44,334 bases of DNA from Microbacterium sp. (GCA_003524435.1 DQHP01000122.1:13857-58190), one strand, 5' to 3'. Counted from the stretch's first letter, positions 8,608-17,179 are shown. The notes: a model not told the origin generated them from the letters alone. Numbers and translations: made by a program.

Positions 8608-9195
8608 TCAGCCCCGCCAGGGAAGATCATGAATAGCGGTTAGAGCGTGGCGAAACAGCGTCTCAGGGCTCGCCTGTCCTGCGCCCTGCTCAGCCCATAC
8701 CCGCAGGGATGACAGCACGGCCGCCGCGTGGGCAGCGCCCAAGATGTCGGCACGAATCTCACCGATACCGGCGCGCCGTGCAGCATCCGCGACTCCGGCG
8801 GCGAGTCGCGCGTGTCGCAAGCCGCTGTCTCTCTCAAGTTCTGTCACGAGACCCATGGCGTTCGCGTTCCGCAGTGCGAGAGCCAGGGGATCTGGGGCGA
8901 AATCGACGACGATCGCCGCTAATGCATCCCGTACCGGCTCACCCCCGGCCTCCGTTCCCAGAGATTCCAATTGGATGAGTGCTCCGTCGATCCTCGCGTC
9001 AAAGCCGCTCCACAACACGTCGCTCTTCGAAGAGAAGTAGTTGAAGAAGCTCGATCTGCTGACGCCCGCGCGCTGCGTAATGTCTGCGATCGAGGTCGCC
9101 TCGTAACCCTGCTCTAAGAAAAGCTCACAGGCCGCCTCGGCAAGCGTCTCGCGTGATGACGCGCGAGGGCGTCCGGCACGAGGTTCTATCTTCAT
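8608..9195 (-). CDS. TetR-family transcriptional regulator
   Basis: One-component repressor with a classic N-terminal TetR DNA-binding domain: LAEAACELFLEQGYEATSIADI, then the recognition helix AGVSRSSFFNYFSSKSDV (about residues 44-60). The C-terminal ligand domain is not recognisable beyond the superfamily. ATG 9195 is used; the adjacent in-frame GTG at 9198 is equally possible. It diverges from lipB and an imperfect inverted repeat lies between them, so it may control itself and possibly lipB, but no effector or target transporter is adjacent. Confidence 0.85.
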   Translation of the reverse strand: MKIEPRAGRPRASSRETLAEAACELFLEQGYEATSIADITQRAGVSRSSFFNYFSSKSDVLWSGFDARIDGALIQLESLGTEAGGEPVRDALAAIVVDFAPDPLALALRNANAMGLVTELERDSGLRHARLAAGVADAARRAGIGEIRADILGAAHAAAVLSSLRVWAEQGAGQASPETLFRHALTAIHDLPWRG

Positions 9196-9235
9196 CACAT
9201 CACCGTATCGTGCGGGACACTTTTCATGCGCGAGG

Positions 9236-9258
9236 TGTTGTTAGACTCGATCCAACAA
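9236..9258. promoter_or_regulatory. Possible TetR operator between the regulator and lipB
   Basis: The arms TTGTT (9238-9242) and AACAA (9254-9258) form an inverted repeat with an 11-base spacer; shifted by two bases TGTTG/CAACA also pair. It lies just upstream of the lipB start and within the divergent intergenic region, a usual place for a TetR operator. Support is modest because the arms are short. Confidence 0.4.
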
Positions 9259-9273
9259 TACCGAAAGGTCATC

Positions 9274-9930
9274 ATGCTGGACATCCTTACACCTGGCCTT
9301 GCACCGGCCCTCGTGCCGTACCTCGACGGATGGGACCTGCAACGACGCGTCCACGCAGAGGTCGCCGCAGATACTCGCCCCGACACGCTGATCCTGCTCG
9401 AGCACGAAGCCGTCTACACTGCGGGGAAGCGCACCGAGCCTCAGGAGCGCCCACAAGATGGCACGCCAGTGGTTGATGTGGATCGCGGCGGAAAGATCAC
9501 CTGGCACGGCCCGGGCCAACTCGTCGGATATCCGATCGTGCACTTACCGGAACCGATGGATGTCGTGGCGCATGTGCGTCGACTTGAGAGAATTCTCATA
9601 GACGTCCTCCGGCCGGTCGGCGTCGACGGCTATCAGGTCGAGGGACGCAGCGGCGTGTGGGTGCGTCGCCCTCTCTCTGAAGACAAAGTCGCCGCAATCG
9701 GTGTGCGAGTGCAGCGCGGTGTGACGATGCACGGCTTCGCGATCAACTGCAACAGCTCGTTGTCGGGCTTTCGCGGAATCATCCCCTGCGGAATCACCGA
9801 TGCTGGCGTGACCACCATCAGCGAGGTGATCGGTAAAGAGGTCTCCCCCGCAGACATCCTCGATGCGGTCACCGCGGCCTTCGTCGCTGAATATTCAACA
9901 CCCGTAGCCACGTCAGGGGCGGCCGCATGA
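9274..9930 (+). CDS. lipB: Octanoyl-[ACP]:protein N-octanoyltransferase
   Basis: Transfers octanoate from acyl carrier protein to lipoyl domains, the first step of lipoate assembly. Family motifs: RGGKITWHGPGQLVGYP (residues 71-87), catalytic Lys138 in EDKVAAIGVR, and catalytic Cys172 in IPCGITDAGVTT. Start ATG 9274 is chosen because GAAAGG lies just upstream and the protein then has the normal length (218 residues); an upstream in-frame ATG at 9226 would overlap the probable operator region. lipA follows with a 4-base overlap, so the two steps of lipoylation are translationally coupled. Confidence 0.95.
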   Translation: MLDILTPGLAPALVPYLDGWDLQRRVHAEVAADTRPDTLILLEHEAVYTAGKRTEPQERPQDGTPVVDVDRGGKITWHGPGQLVGYPIVHLPEPMDVVAHVRRLERILIDVLRPVGVDGYQVEGRSGVWVRRPLSEDKVAAIGVRVQRGVTMHGFAINCNSSLSGFRGIIPCGITDAGVTTISEVIGKEVSPADILDAVTAAFVAEYSTPVATSGAAA

Positions 9931-10913
9931 GCGCTCCAGAAGGACGTAAGCTCCTGCGTCTTGAAGTTCGCAATGCGGAAACTCCGATTGAGCGCAAGCC
10001 GGAGTGGATCAAGACCAAGGCGAAGATGGGTCCCGAGTACACGGCCCTTCATTCGCTCGTCAAAGAGGAAGGGTTGCATACCGTCTGCCAGGAAGCCGGG
10101 TGCCCCAACATCTTCGAGTGCTGGGAAGACCGCGAAGCGACATTCTTGATCGGCGGCTCCCAGTGCACGCGCCGCTGCGACTTCTGTCAGATCGACACCG
10201 GCAAGCCTGCAGACTATGACACCGATGAGCCTCGCCGCGTTGCCGAGAGCGTGACACGCATGGGCCTTCGCTACGCGACCGTGACCAGTGTCGCGCGCGA
10301 CGATCTGTCCGATACGGGCGCCTGGCTCAACGCCGAGACCGTTCGGCAGATCCACGCGCAGAACCCGAATACCGGGGTGGAGTTGCTCGCGAACGATCAC
10401 AATGGCGATCCTGCCTATCTGGGCCAGATCTTTGATGCGCGCCCTGAAGTGTTCGCGCATAATGTGGAGACAGTCCCCCGGATCTTCAAGCGCATCCGGC
10501 CCGCCTTCCGGTACGAACGCTCACTCGACGTCCTTACCCAGGGCCGAGCAGCTGGCCTGATCACCAAGTCCAACCTGATCTTGGGTATGGGCGAGGAGCC
10601 GGAAGAGGTCATTCAAGCGCTGCAAGATCTTCACGACGCCGGATGCGACATCATCACGATCACGCAGTATCTGCGTCCGTCACCGCGGCATTTGCCGGTA
10701 GCACGATGGGTGAAGCCTGCTGAGTTCGTCGAGTTCAAGGAGGAAGCCGAGCAGATCGGGTTCCTCGGCGTCCTCGCGGGTCCGCTCGTGCGCTCGTCCT
10801 ATCGTGCCGGGCGTCTCTGGGCGCAGTCGATGAGGTCAAAGGGGCGCGAGATCCCCTCGCATCTGTCGCATATCGCTGAGTCGGCGGATTTGGGCTTCGC
10901 TCAGGCTGTGTAG
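9927..10913 (+). CDS. lipA: Lipoyl synthase (radical SAM)
   Basis: Inserts two sulfurs into protein-bound octanoyl chains using S-adenosylmethionine radicals. Both iron-sulfur clusters are visible: the auxiliary cluster CX4CX5C (Cys54, 59, 65 in CQEAGCPNIFEC) and the radical-SAM CX3CX2C (Cys80, 84, 87 in CTRRCDFC). The C-terminal RSSYRAG motif supplies the serine that ligates the auxiliary cluster. Length 328 is normal. The ATG overlaps the lipB stop (ATGA), indicating one mRNA. A large palindrome follows the gene. Confidence 0.97.
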   Translation: MSAPEGRKLLRLEVRNAETPIERKPEWIKTKAKMGPEYTALHSLVKEEGLHTVCQEAGCPNIFECWEDREATFLIGGSQCTRRCDFCQIDTGKPADYDTDEPRRVAESVTRMGLRYATVTSVARDDLSDTGAWLNAETVRQIHAQNPNTGVELLANDHNGDPAYLGQIFDARPEVFAHNVETVPRIFKRIRPAFRYERSLDVLTQGRAAGLITKSNLILGMGEEPEEVIQALQDLHDAGCDIITITQYLRPSPRHLPVARWVKPAEFVEFKEEAEQIGFLGVLAGPLVRSSYRAGRLWAQSMRSKGREIPSHLSHIAESADLGFAQAV

Positions 10914-10930
10914 CCCGTCGTCGCAGCATC

Positions 10931-11010
10931 CCGAGATCAGGACAAAGGGCCGAAATCAGGAGAATTCTGCAGAAATCTCCTGATTTCGGGCTGACGTCCT
11001 GTTTTCAGTG
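10931..11010. repeat. Nested palindrome with four arm copies between lipA and the DUF2004-like gene
   Basis: The core 10950-10989 is a 40-bp palindrome: CCGAAATCAGGAGA (10950-10963) pairs with its complement at 10976-10989, and inside it TTCTG/CAGAA (10965-10974) also pairs, leaving only an A-A mismatch. A third direct copy of the arm, CCGAGATCAGGACA, lies at 10931-10944. A degenerate inverted fourth copy lies at about 10996-11007 (GTCCTGTTTTCA), so CAGGAC (10938-10943) can also pair with GTCCTG (10996-11001). It lies between convergent genes and may act as a bidirectional terminator, but the multiple-copy design is also like a dispersed REP-type element. Confidence 0.8.
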
Positions 11011-11021
11011 CAAGAAGACGG

Positions 11022-11522
11022 CTAGTCGGCACTCATCACCGACTGAACGGTGCCATCAGATGCGAGATTCACCAGCAGCGCTTCATCGGCATCGTCCGCA
11101 TCAAGCGCATACTCCAGCACGGCAAACGGTTCTGATCCGCCATGCTCGTCGGCAAGAATTGTCATACTGATCAGTTGTAGCGAGCGGATGATGTCGACCG
11201 CGGCGTCGCCGCTGACATCAACGAGAACCTCCTCCAGCTCATCACCGTAGGCTTCCTGCTGCTGCAAGATGTACTCGGTCACTTCACTCGTGCGGTCATC
11301 CACTTCGGCGAGCATTGCACGGCGTGCCGTGTCATCGACGTCCTCCAGCCCAGAGATGAGCGCGGCGGCAATGTCGAGCGCGTCTGGTGACACGTCATCC
11401 TGGTCTGGTGCGGTGAGGTCGACCGTCACCACTTGGTCGCCAAGATCTACCGTCTCGGACCAGAAGATCGATCCGTCTGGCCCTGACGCGAGAAGCCCGA
11501 AGTAATCATGTTCGATCGCCAT
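11022..11522 (-). CDS. DUF2004-like acidic cytoplasmic protein
   Basis: Acidic protein of 166 residues with no signal peptide or membrane segment. The start MAIEHDYFGLL, the SETVDLGDQVVTVDLTAP stretch and the overall layout resemble the DUF2004 family found next to ftsY/smc genes in Microbacteriaceae. I use ATG 11522 because family members begin with MAIEHD; a TTG at 11543 would abut the ftsY stop and is possible for coupling. It is the last gene of the ftsY transcription unit on the minus strand. Function unknown. Confidence 0.75.
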   Translation of the reverse strand: MAIEHDYFGLLASGPDGSIFWSETVDLGDQVVTVDLTAPDQDDVSPDALDIAAALISGLEDVDDTARRAMLAEVDDRTSEVTEYILQQQEAYGDELEEVLVDVSGDAAVDIIRSLQLISMTILADEHGGSEPFAVLEYALDADDADEALLVNLASDGTVQSVMSAD

Positions 11523-11543
11523 AACGCTATGAAACCAGTCCAA

Positions 11544-12419
11544 TCACTGCCCGACAAGGGATGCTACGAACACATGCGGCGTGAAACCGGTGAGGTCATC
11601 GATTCCTTCGCCCTGTCCAAGGAGTTTGACGGGGATACCGGTGCGCTCCTGAACCGCGAGAACGAAGCCGCCCTTCGCTGAACCGTCGAGCTTTGTCAGC
11701 ACGAGCCCGGTAACACCGGCATGCTCAAGAAATGCCTCTGCCTGCAGGACACCGTTCTGACCTGTGGTCGCATCGAGCACGAGTAACACCTCGCTGATGG
11801 GTGCTTGCTTCTCGATGACCCGGCGGACTTTGCCGAGTTCATCCATCAAGCCGCCCTTGGTGTGAAGGCGTCCAGCGGTGTCGATGATCGCGATCTCAAT
11901 GCCCTCGCGCTGCGCATATTCGACGGTCTGGTAAGCCACGGACGCGGGATCCTGACCCTCGTGCTGCGGTCGCACGATCGCTGCTCCCCCGCGCTGTGCC
12001 CAGGTGGCAAGCTGCTCGACAGCCGCGGCACGGAACGTGTCAGCAGCACCGACGACGACACTGCGCTGGAATCCGCGCAGGAATTTCGTGAACTTGCCTA
12101 TTGTCGTGGTCTTACCCACGCCGTTGACCCCGACCACGAGAACGACAGCGGGGCGCTCGGTCAGTTTCAACGTGGTGTCAAACTTCGCGAAGTGCTCTTC
12201 CAGCGTCTCGCGGAGCATCCGCTGCAAGTCTTTCGGATCTGTCGTGCGGAAGCGAGAAACCTTCTCGCGCAGCTCCTCCACGATGCGCTCAGAGATTTCG
12301 GGGCCGAAGTCGGCTGTGATCAACGCGGTCTCCAGATCGTCCCACGTGCTCTCATCGATCGTGGGCTTGACGAACATGCCGCGCAGCGCGCGACCCAGGG
12401 ACCAAGACTTCTCCGCCAT
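11544..12419 (-). CDS. ftsY: Signal recognition particle receptor FtsY
   Basis: Membrane-associated GTPase that docks SRP-ribosome complexes at the translocon. The N domain is followed by the G domain with GVNGVGKTTTIGK (residues 97-109), DTAGRLHTKGGLM, TKLDGSAKGG and the terminal GQGEGIDDLTGFTP. At 291 residues it lacks the long acidic A domain of the E. coli protein; the short basic/amphipathic N-terminus (KSWSLGRALRGMF) probably gives membrane contact, as in other actinobacteria. It shares the minus strand with smc upstream, but the plus-strand hydrolase intervenes, so it has its own promoter. Confidence 0.96.
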   Translation of the reverse strand: MAEKSWSLGRALRGMFVKPTIDESTWDDLETALITADFGPEISERIVEELREKVSRFRTTDPKDLQRMLRETLEEHFAKFDTTLKLTERPAVVLVVGVNGVGKTTTIGKFTKFLRGFQRSVVVGAADTFRAAAVEQLATWAQRGGAAIVRPQHEGQDPASVAYQTVEYAQREGIEIAIIDTAGRLHTKGGLMDELGKVRRVIEKQAPISEVLLVLDATTGQNGVLQAEAFLEHAGVTGLVLTKLDGSAKGGFVLAVQERTGIPVKLLGQGEGIDDLTGFTPHVFVASLVGQ

Positions 12420-12477
12420 GCCTCCAGCCTACGTCGCTGGCCGCGTCTCTGAGGCCGCGGCTCGATAGCATCGCAAC

Positions 12478-13173
12478 ATGCCCGCTGACCGCCCCAACCG
12501 TTTGTTCATTCATGGCGCCGGTCGGCGCGGACACATGGCTTGGCCGAACATGAGCACCGACCGCAGCGAGCTTCTCAGCTTTACACCCGGATCATCCATC
12601 CACGAACAGACCAAGACGATTCTTCAGACGTGCGGCACACGGCGCATCACACTTTTCGCGCATTCCATCGGCGCTGTACCGGCGACTCTCGCCGCGAACA
12701 ATCTGAACCTCGCCGCGATCGTGCTGGTCGAGCCCGCCTTCTATGACATCGTGCGCGGGGATCCTGCCGTCGAGCGCCATATCTCGGCGGTCGTTGAAGC
12801 GCAGGCCCAGGCTGCCGACGGTAATCTTCCTGGATGCTGGGCGATACTGCGGCCGCTGATGTTCGGCGGTCCCTTTGACGAACAGCGCTGGGATCAAGAA
12901 AGACCCGTCGCCGAGCACTGGTCACGCGCGAATGTGCCCTGGGGCCACGGCATACGCTCAGGAATGCTCGCTGGTGTTCCCACACTCGTCATCACGGGCG
13001 GCTGGAATGACGAGTACGAGGCGATCGCTCAGGTGCTCGTCTCCGACGGTGCCGAGCATCGTGTCCTCGCTGGTGCAGCACACCGTCCGCAGGATCTGCC
13101 GGAGTTTCGCACACTGCTGGATGAGTTCGAGCGCACTCAAGCGGATGCCGCAGCGCGATCCCCCACGCGCTGA
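12478..13173 (+). CDS. Alpha/beta-hydrolase fold protein
   Basis: Small serine hydrolase of unknown substrate. Visible hallmarks are the oxyanion-hole HGAG (residues 12-15), the nucleophile elbow AHSIGA with Ser63, an acidic candidate in TGGWNDEYEA, and a C-terminal histidine in AGAAHRPQDLPEF. Length 231 suggests a minimal lid. A TAGCAT box lies about seven bases before the ATG, so the mRNA may be leaderless. Its last 37 bases overlap the convergent smc gene in antisense. Confidence 0.75.
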   Translation: MPADRPNRLFIHGAGRRGHMAWPNMSTDRSELLSFTPGSSIHEQTKTILQTCGTRRITLFAHSIGAVPATLAANNLNLAAIVLVEPAFYDIVRGDPAVERHISAVVEAQAQAADGNLPGCWAILRPLMFGGPFDEQRWDQERPVAEHWSRANVPWGHGIRSGMLAGVPTLVITGGWNDEYEAIAQVLVSDGAEHRVLAGAAHRPQDLPEFRTLLDEFERTQADAAARSPTR

Positions 13174-16100
13174 CCCACCACAGCCGAGACACCGTCCTGG
13201 CGCATCGAAACGCCGTACAGGGCGTCTGCGATCTCCATCGTGCGCTTTTGGTGCGTGATGACGAGGAGCTGTGAGCTTTCGCGTAGTTGCTCGAACACCG
13301 TCAAAAGACGCCCGAGGTTTGCGTCATCAAGCGCCGCCTCTACTTCGTCGAGAATGTAGAACGGACTCGGCCGTGCTTTGAAGATCGCGACGAGCAACGC
13401 CACTGCGGCAAGAGAGCGCTCGCCGCCAGAGAGCAAAGATAACCGTTCGATCTTCTTGCCGACGGGCCGCACCGATACCTCGATGCCGGTCGTGAGCATA
13501 TTGTCCGGATCGGTGAGAGAGATGCTGCCCGCCCCGCCGGGGAACAACAGCGGGAATACTTGGCCGAAGGCTTCCTTCGTGTCCTCGAAAGCACTTGCGA
13601 AAATCGTTTGCATACGCTCATCAAGATCGCCAATGATCGTCAGCAGATCCTCACGCGTTTGAGTGAGGTCAGCAAGCTGTTCCGTGAGGAAGGCGTGACG
13701 CTGCTCAAGCGCGGAGAATTCCTCAAGTGCGAGCGGGTTGACTCGGCCGAGCTGATTGAGCTTTCGCTGCGCATCTGCAAGCCGGCGCTCTTGCACGCGA
13801 CGGTCGTACGGCACTGCTGTTGCATCGATGCCGTCGACGGCATTCACATCTGCTTCTGCCAACGGATCGCGTGGGACATCCTGATCCGGACCATATTCCG
13901 CAATAAGAATATCTTCTTCGAGCGCCAGCTCAGATGCCACGCGCTCCAGCAGACTGGTCAGGTGGAGTTTCTTTTCGTGAATCTGCAACTCAAGGCCGTG
14001 CACGCTTTCGGTCAGACCAGACAGCCGCTCACGCAAGGACGACTCCTGAGCGCGCAGCGCGGTCAACTCTTCGTTCTGCGCAGATCGAGCGCTCTCGGCT
14101 TCGCTGAGACCGATTCGAGCTTCGGTGACAGATTTATCTAGCGAATCCAAGATGCGCGGAAGCTCATCCGCGACACCCGCCGCGGCCTCGCGCTGGGTAC
14201 GCCGGATGACCGCGCGTCGTGCTGCCTCAGCAGCCGCATCCCGCTCTTGTTCGCGCTGACGCTCCAAGCTCGCCACTCGAGCCTGCGCGGAACGCACACG
14301 CTCTCGGAGAGTCTCGATCTCGAGCCGGGCTCGCAATTCTCCTTCGCGCGCAGCTTCCAGTGTCTCCAGCAGGCCGTCACGAGCTGAGGCATCGAGCACT
14401 GGCCTCGGCGTTGCCTCGGCCTCGTCCAGTTGGACCTGCGCAGCGGAGGCGGAAGTTTCCGCATCAGACACCGCCGACTGCGCCTGGGCAAGCCCTGATT
14501 CGAGACGCTCACATTCCGCCACAGCGGATTCGTGTCGCACCGTGACGCGGTTGGCGTGCTCCGCGTGCGCAGCCAGTGCCGCATCGTGTTCGCGCAAAGC
14601 GCGCAGCGCGTCCTTTGCCTGTCGGCGTGTGCTCTCCACGCGATCGTTTGCTTCGGCACGTTCTTCGCGCAGGCTGGCGACGATGACGTTCACCTCTGCG
14701 AGCCGCTCGGCAGCGGCATCGCGTTCAGCGGTCAACTCCAGCCGTGAACGCTCTCCGCCAGAACCCGTGCGTAGTGTCTGCGCCGTGACAACATCACCGC
14801 CAGTGGTGACGATCGTGATCCAGCGATCCCCGAGCGCGTCCAGCGCGGCCCGTGCATCGCGGGCAGCGACGAGATCGTCAGCGATCAGCACATGCGAGAG
14901 CACACCCAACACACCGTTCGGCGCCGTCACCACCGAGCTCGCCGGAGTTACCCCGCTCACCTCAGGGAGCGTAATGTCAGGCCGTAACGCCTCTGCCATC
15001 ACAAAATCGACGATTCCGCGCTTTTGCTCAGCGGAATCGTGCGCCAACGAGAACGCCGCGTCAGCGTCGTCGACGAGCACTCCCTCAGCGAGAGGGCCCA
15101 ATACGGCGGCAATGGCGGCTTCGAAACCAGCTTTGACCTGTACGGCGTCGCCGACCAGCCCCCGTACACCCGCCGCACCAGACTTCACGACTTCGGCAGC
15201 GCCACCGGAAAGCGACAGCGCGCTGCTGAGCGCGGAGGCCTTCGCAGTCAGCGCTCCTGCTTCCTGCTCCGCTTCGTGCAGACGCTCTCGCAGGCCCTCC
15301 CGCTCAGTTTCTGCCGCAGTGGACTCGCGTTGCGCGGTTTCGTAGGCGGCAGCATGTTCGGCTGCCGTGCCCTCAGGTGCCCCGGCCTCGTCGATCTGTT
15401 CGAGTGCGTCGGCCGCCTCGCGCCGTCTTTCGTTGGCTGCTTCCAGAGCGGCTTCTTGGCGTGCCACCGCGCCACGCACAGCAGCGAGAGCGGATGCTGC
15501 GGCCTCAGCTGTACCCCGCAGTGACGTCAAACGCATGTCGTGCTCAGACACGAGGGCACTCTGCTCGGCGATATCAACGTCGAGGGTGTCCAGCTCTGCG
15601 CGGGCGTTGATGACCTCGCGGCTCGCCGAACCAGCGGCATCCTGTGCATCGCCGAGTCCCGCGGAGATCTCCGTGATCTGATCTTTCGCTTCATCGATCG
15701 TCGCCTGCGTCACGGTAACGGTGGTGACGGCCGCATCGTCTTCTTCAGAGCCGAGCAGCGCCAGGCGCTGGTTCGCCAACGTGAAAAGCGAGCGCATGCG
15801 CTCTTGCGCCTGCTCAAGTCCGAACGCGACGCGACGCGCTTCGTCTACGCCGGCGGAGCTCTGATCTGCCTCGAGCTTCGCAATGCCAGCGCGGACTGTC
15901 TCGGACTGATCGGTGAGTACTAGCCGCTCAGTATGGCGTTCATGCTCGGTGCGCGTGTGGTCTGCCAGCGCCGTGCGAAGCGCGACGACGTCGTCCGCGA
16001 AAATACGCGCTTTGGCGTCGCGAACAACCGCTGCGATGGTTTGCGCCTCACGAGCGATCTCTGCCTGTCGTCCGAGAGGCTTGAGCTGGCGACGGATCTC

Positions 16101-16688
16101 CCCCGCGAGATCGCTGAGTCGGGTGAGATTCGCTTCCATCGCATCGAGTTTGCGCAGAGTCTTCTCTTTGCGGCGTCGATGCTTGAGGATTCCTGCGGCC
16201 TCTTCGATGAAGCCGCGACGGTCTTCCGGAGATGCCTGGAGCACAGTGTCGAGCCGCCCTTGACCGACAATGACGTGCATTTCTCGCCCAAGACCAGAGT
16301 CGCTCAGAAGCTCCTGCACATCTAAGAGCCGACAGCTAGATCCGTTGATTGCGTACTCGCTCGAGCCGTTTCTAAACAACGTACGGCTGATGGTGACTTC
16401 GGCGAACTCAATCGGCAGAGCACCGTCGCTGTTGTCAATCGTCAGCTGCACCTCGGCGCGGCCGAGTGGTCCTCGTGTCGATGTTCCGGCGAAGATGACG
16501 TCTTCCATCTTGCCGCCACGGAGCGTTTTAGCTCCCTGCTCCCCCATGACCCAGGCAAGAGCGTCAACGACGTTTGACTTGCCGGATCCGTTCGGCCCGA
16601 CGATGCACGTGACACCGGGTTCGAAGACGAAAGATGTGGGCTGGGCGAACGATTTGAAGCCCTTGAGCGTCAGGCTTTTCAGATGCAT
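13137..16688 (-). CDS. smc: Chromosome segregation protein SMC
   Basis: ATPase of the bacterial condensin, which with ScpA and ScpB loops and segregates DNA. The N-terminal ATP-binding part has Walker A GPNGSGKSNV (residues 31-40), followed by two long coiled coils with abundant Ala/Glu/Arg heptads. A central hinge lies around residues 500-650 (GVRGLVGDAVQV, GVLGVLSHVL). The C-terminal head has signature LSGGERSLAAVALL and Walker B PFYILDEVEAALDDAN. Start ATG 16688 (MHLKSLTLKGFKSF) matches SMC N-termini; the frame is open further upstream but that part is not SMC-like. Length 1183 is normal. The scpAB genes are not in the window. Confidence 0.96.
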   Translation of the reverse strand: MHLKSLTLKGFKSFAQPTSFVFEPGVTCIVGPNGSGKSNVVDALAWVMGEQGAKTLRGGKMEDVIFAGTSTRGPLGRAEVQLTIDNSDGALPIEFAEVTISRTLFRNGSSEYAINGSSCRLLDVQELLSDSGLGREMHVIVGQGRLDTVLQASPEDRRGFIEEAAGILKHRRRKEKTLRKLDAMEANLTRLSDLAGEIRRQLKPLGRQAEIAREAQTIAAVVRDAKARIFADDVVALRTALADHTRTEHERHTERLVLTDQSETVRAGIAKLEADQSSAGVDEARRVAFGLEQAQERMRSLFTLANQRLALLGSEEDDAAVTTVTVTQATIDEAKDQITEISAGLGDAQDAAGSASREVINARAELDTLDVDIAEQSALVSEHDMRLTSLRGTAEAAASALAAVRGAVARQEAALEAANERRREAADALEQIDEAGAPEGTAAEHAAAYETAQRESTAAETEREGLRERLHEAEQEAGALTAKASALSSALSLSGGAAEVVKSGAAGVRGLVGDAVQVKAGFEAAIAAVLGPLAEGVLVDDADAAFSLAHDSAEQKRGIVDFVMAEALRPDITLPEVSGVTPASSVVTAPNGVLGVLSHVLIADDLVAARDARAALDALGDRWITIVTTGGDVVTAQTLRTGSGGERSRLELTAERDAAAERLAEVNVIVASLREERAEANDRVESTRRQAKDALRALREHDAALAAHAEHANRVTVRHESAVAECERLESGLAQAQSAVSDAETSASAAQVQLDEAEATPRPVLDASARDGLLETLEAAREGELRARLEIETLRERVRSAQARVASLERQREQERDAAAEAARRAVIRRTQREAAAGVADELPRILDSLDKSVTEARIGLSEAESARSAQNEELTALRAQESSLRERLSGLTESVHGLELQIHEKKLHLTSLLERVASELALEEDILIAEYGPDQDVPRDPLAEADVNAVDGIDATAVPYDRRVQERRLADAQRKLNQLGRVNPLALEEFSALEQRHAFLTEQLADLTQTREDLLTIIGDLDERMQTIFASAFEDTKEAFGQVFPLLFPGGAGSISLTDPDNMLTTGIEVSVRPVGKKIERLSLLSGGERSLAAVALLVAIFKARPSPFYILDEVEAALDDANLGRLLTVFEQLRESSQLLVITHQKRTMEIADALYGVSMRQDGVSAVVGQRVGDRAAASA

Positions 16689-16815
16689 GCGGGCACCGTT
16701 CGTCCAGGAAGAATCACGCCGCCACGCTACCGGAATCCCGCACGTTGTCGAGGATCCCGCGCGGCGTACGCCAGGATCGACACCGCGTGCGACACGCCGA
16801 AGAAACATCAATTCC

Positions 16816-16845
16816 TTGACGTATGCCGTGAATACGCACTACCTT
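16816..16845 (+). promoter_or_regulatory. Sigma-70-type promoter with internal inverted repeat
   Basis: TTGACG (16816-16821) and TACCTT (16840-16845), 18 bases apart, make a good housekeeping promoter pointing into the 34-codon ORF. An inverted repeat CGTAT-N7-ATACG (16820-16836) lies between the two boxes, the classical place for a repressor site. No regulator gene is adjacent, so the binding protein is unknown. Confidence 0.55.
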
Positions 16846-16879
16846 TACAAACCGGATCGCTTACGAAAGGAGGACACCC

Positions 16880-16984
16880 ATGATTATTTCAATGCTTCCC
16901 GCATCAGCCACAGGCTTCGATGTGACGCGCACTGCGTATCAGGTGTCCCCCATCTTCGGCATCCGGCGTAGCGCGCTGTCGTAG
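16880..16984 (+). CDS. 34-residue ORF, probable leader peptide (or small peptide gene)
   Basis: Begins MIISMLPASATGFDVTRT and ends FGIRRSALS, with a TAG stop at 16982. Translation is well supported by AAAGGAGG placed 6 bases before the ATG, one of the strongest ribosome-binding sites in the window, and by the promoter 35 bases upstream. The peptide has a short hydrophobic N-terminus, no cysteines and a basic C-terminal end. It is followed by about 195 nt of hairpin-rich RNA before the next gene, the usual geometry for a regulatory upstream ORF of an inducible gene set. It could instead encode a bioactive peptide with the acetyltransferases and ABC transporter as partners. I recognise no family. 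Confidence 0.6.
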   Translation: MIISMLPASATGFDVTRTAYQVSPIFGIRRSALS

Positions 16985-17179
16985 AACCGCTGTTTGAGAT
17001 TTAGCCCGTCACAGGGCTTTCTCCACACGTTCTCCCCGCTATCAGCATCGGTCAATTCCCTGACCCTCTGCCACCTGGGCGACGTCTCCCTTCTTTGAGA
17101 CCTCTCGTCCGCGCATCCGACCACTTCGGATTCTGCGCACCAGCCCCCGCAAAAAGTTCGATCAGAAACGAGCACTCTT
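16985..17179 (+). promoter_or_regulatory. Structured leader RNA between the 34-codon ORF and the downstream genes
   Basis: Contains at least three hairpins. AGCCC/GGGCT (17003-17007 with 17014-17018) starts 18 bases after the stop codon and is followed by TTTCT. GGTCA/TGACC pairs at 17050-17065. The strongest is a 10-bp stem with a 3-base bulge: GCGCATCCGA (17111-17120) pairs with TCGGA (17126-17130) and TGCGC (17134-17138). Such a series after a small ORF suggests attenuation or control of translation initiation. Confidence 0.5.

Noticed and set aside
13560..14141. Plus-strand open frame of 193 codons inside smc
   Set aside because: It is antisense to the conserved C-terminal coiled coil and head of SMC and has no domain or promoter; many such frames arise here from codon bias.
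14542..15345. 267-codon plus-strand frame inside smc
   Set aside because: Low-complexity Ser/Ala/Arg composition typical of an antisense shadow of Ala/Glu-rich coiled coil.
16880..16984. Classical lanthipeptide or lasso-peptide precursor
   Set aside because: The 34-residue product has no cysteine and no recognisable leader motif, and no lanthionine synthetase, lasso cyclase or YcaO gene is nearby; a leader-peptide role fits better.
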